DNA of 64,000 nt from Xestospongia muta (lineage: Eukaryota; Porifera; Demospongiae; Haplosclerida; Petrosiidae), in assembly GCA_963693285.1 (NCBI GenBank), contig OY848928.1, positions 2,976,501 to 3,040,500 of the forward strand, in the 5' to 3' direction. Position 1 is the stretch's first letter. Each line of letters begins with the position of its first letter. The notes beneath the pieces were generated by a model. That model was not told the DNA's origin, did not search any database, and was given only the letters and a program-made list of their open reading frames with translations. Below are positions 61,701 through 64,000 of this stretch, piece after piece. The position numbers and the translations under genes are program-made.

Positions 61701-62775
61701 TCTCTGCTGCTAGTCTCTGGATATCTTATGCAAGCTTTTCAATGTCAATGTCTTACTGTGCCATTTTTAACTAATGATTTTTATAATTATAGTCCTATTA
61801 CCTTCCAGCTGTTTGAGTTTAGCTTATAAATCTTGAATTTCTAGAGTCTTCCTCCTGCTAATTGCATACTGTGTCTCCAACTCCTTCTCAAAATGTGTCT
61901 GCTTCTCTTTTATCTCCATCGCCAAAGATTTCATCTCCTATATCAACAACACATGGATACTGTTGTAGTATAACTTTATATATACCTGATCTCTACTCTT
62001 GATATCCCAAATGATACATGGACCAATAGAGAGTTGAAATAATCCTTTCTTCTTTACAACTTCAATAGTCTCTTGAGCAATGGCAATGAGTCGTCCAAGT
62101 AAATGGAGAGGAAACATGCATATTACAGTGATGGAGTTGCTTCTTTCGATGACATGTATTTTAACAGACTTGGCTAATTTCTTTAATGAGACTGCCAGAA
62201 TATCATGAATATCATTCAAAGTGTTGTCTGGGTTCCAGTCGAGAACAAACTTAGCTGTCTCAGATTTCAGACAAGAGGGTATTTGTGCCATGTGGAAATG
62301 CTTACCAAGACACAGTTCAACTGCTACTTCATCAGAAAATTTTTCGACAACATTCTTGTAATTTTGATGTGTGGTTTAGCATCTTCAATGTTAAACTGCT
62401 CCACAACAACTTCCAAATAACTGATATTAATCAGTGTACATTTGTCATGTACAACATCTAGTATATCATTCATTGTTTTTGCATTAGATAACTCTGGTTT
62501 CAGGTCAGGGAAACCATAAAGTAACCTTTTAACTTCTTCTGCAGATGCTGTGCTCTTAGTAATACAACAACGGATATTGAAAACAGCTTTAGCAAATTCT
62601 CCTCTGATTGATGTAAATGTTGGTGCCATATCCAAAGGTACCAATACTTCTGTTGTAGCTAAATTTGGTACAAATTGAATTATAAATTTTATTGAGTGGG
62701 TGGATGGACTATGAATATTGTTTACTATAATAACATTCACATGCAATTGCTTTCATATGTTACTCACTCAGCATG

Positions 62776-63386
62776 AAGGCTGGTTCACATAATGACACAA
62801 AGCCTTGCGTCACATCATGTTGAGCACGTACATCAATTTATTAACACAGTGCGTGCACGACACACCAATGTGACGTGTCGCGATGCAAGGATAGAATCGA
62901 TTTCTATCTTGATGTTCCAAGCAATGCGTTAAGTCAATCAAATTTCAATAACTACGTGTTTTATGGCAGACGAGAAACTTATTGAGGCTGTTTGTTGTTT
63001 TCCTTACTTGTGGCAAGTCTCACACAAAGCTACAAGGATACAAAAACAAAAGAAAAAACATGAAAGGAAGTGGGTAGTCAGGTAACTGAACAAACAACAA
63101 ACAGAAACAATATGCTTTTGTCATGGTATTTTGAATTATATTATCAAGACTTGTTGGAGCCGTTAAGTAAATATAGGACACACCCACATTTTTCTTTGTT
63201 TCTGTCACCTTCTTTGTTGTCTGTAAAGCAAAGCAAGCAGCAACATTTCAGTCTCGATGATGAGGGTGGAGTTTCATTTACATGTGTCCTCTTATTTATA
63301 TGAACAGCATTGATGCTGAACTACGTAACGTGATGCCAAGAATCCGACGTGACACATATGCAAACGTAGTTTTGTGAACCCACCTT
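62776..63386. mobile_element. ~610-bp non-autonomous DNA transposon in copy C
   Basis: Gene B lacks this block at the equivalent place (~51265), giving an empty-site comparison. The ends are inverted repeats of about 14 bp ('aaggctggttcaca' versus the complement 'aaggtgggttcaca'). Subterminal CGTGACAC-like motifs are present. No clear target duplication and no transposase. Confidence 0.8.
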
Positions 63387-64000
63387 AACACAATGATAAC
63401 AGATCTAAGAGGACTGATTCACCTCATCTTAGAGGTGAGTGTCAAATAATATAGTTTTCTTACATTCATTATAACTATTATATTACATTGACTATACCGT
63501 TATCTGTTGAAGGTTCTTCATCTTTCTTTTTTTCTTTCAAGCTCTTTATCTATGGACATAATTTTAAATATTCATTAATACAATTCAATTACTTACTGTA
63601 GTCATTCGAAATAGCTTTAGCTAACGACACATTTTCAGAGAACTTTAATAACACACTAACAAATACCTCCAAGTTATTGGAGTTATTACCAACAGCACAA
63701 CGTACAGCTCTCAACAAGACTACCCTTCTCTCTGACTCACATATCCTTATAGACTCGGCACTAGTAAGTGTTTCTTCTGATATTATTGTTGGGTCTTGCT
63801 CACAAAGTAGCCATCCAATACTAATAGAATCATGTAAAGACTTGGACAAAGTGGCATAGTGACAACGAAGAATATCACTAGCAGACTGTTGATAACTACA
63901 TGTGTTTGAGGAATTATTGAAATGTCCTCATCTTCTGGAAACTTTTGAACTACACAATTAACAAGAGAAATTGTCATGTTTAATTAACAACAGAGAACGT

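Larger units (their letters stand above)
57384..64000 (-). pseudogene. Copy C: tandem duplicate of gene B, multiply disabled, partial
   Basis: It matches gene B exon by exon (LRR exon 57384-57954, linker exons ~59587-60420, coiled coils ~60530-61930, domain X ~61985-62660, basic exon ~63500-63555, CARD-like 2 ~63597-63950). The window ends inside the intron before CARD-like 1. Against gene B it has a 1-nt insertion in the LRR exon (~57703), a TAA in a coiled-coil exon (61824-61826), a 1-nt deletion in domain X (~62360), a 1-nt insertion in the basic exon (~63528) and a 1-nt deletion in CARD-like 2 (~63903). Splice sites are largely kept. Either it is a young pseudogene or the assembly is poor here; five independent lesions favour the former. 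Confidence 0.8.

Overview
The window looks like nuclear DNA of a demosponge; Amphimedon queenslandica is my best guess. The reasons are AT-rich sequence, very short GT-AG introns (one may be 41 nt), dense MITE-like inverted repeats, and a concentration of death-fold, NACHT-LRR, ankyrin and NHL-type genes. The species is an inference; nothing here proves it. No prokaryotic, organellar, rRNA, tRNA or CRISPR feature was seen.

Layout. 1-6.1 kb: an intact nine-exon minus-strand gene (A) encoding Death domain, CARD-like domain, an unnamed ~200-residue domain ('X'), coiled coil and LRRs, without NACHT. 6.2-14 kb: a graveyard of a hAT transposase remnant, NLR fragments, a chimeric NLR/ankyrin-tail exon and an NHL-like pseudogene. 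15.0-18.8 kb: an intact two-exon NLR gene (1253 aa). Its first exon ends in a hydrophobic stretch followed directly by a 2A-like translational-recoding motif (D-I-E-x-N-P-G-P), upstream of Death-NACHT-LRR. 20.0-20.4 kb: a minus-strand Cys-rich ORF. 20.5-26.3 kb: an ankyrin-repeat gene built almost entirely of one-repeat exons with phase-0 introns. 27.5-34.9 kb: more broken NLR and ankyrin copies, including an NLR pseudogene whose 2A-like motif is destroyed. 36.7-40.1 kb: a complete 11-exon large lipid transfer protein gene (931 aa, MTP/vitellogenin family). 44-45.4 kb: another duplicated ankyrin-tail fragment. 46.1-52.6 kb: gene B, a second Death-CARD-CARD-X-coiled coil-LRR gene, head to head with a PH-FERM gene (53.1-55.6 kb). 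56.7-64 kb: copy C, a tandem duplicate of B carrying several frameshifts and a stop, running off the window end.

How it fits together. Most of the window is an expanding and decaying cluster of intracellular-sensor-type genes: an NLR with a built-in 2A-like leader, an ankyrin receptor or scaffold, and a non-NACHT Death/CARD/LRR family. All share death-fold or repeat modules that meet in innate-immune signalling elsewhere in animals. The LLTP and PH-FERM genes are ordinary neighbours. The most notable features are the 2A-like NLR leader, the NACHT-less Death-CARD-X-coil-LRR family, and a conserved membrane-segment reading frame inside the last intron of its B and C copies. Exon boundaries were derived by eye from GT/AG sites, reading phase and paralogue comparison, and no transcript evidence was available.
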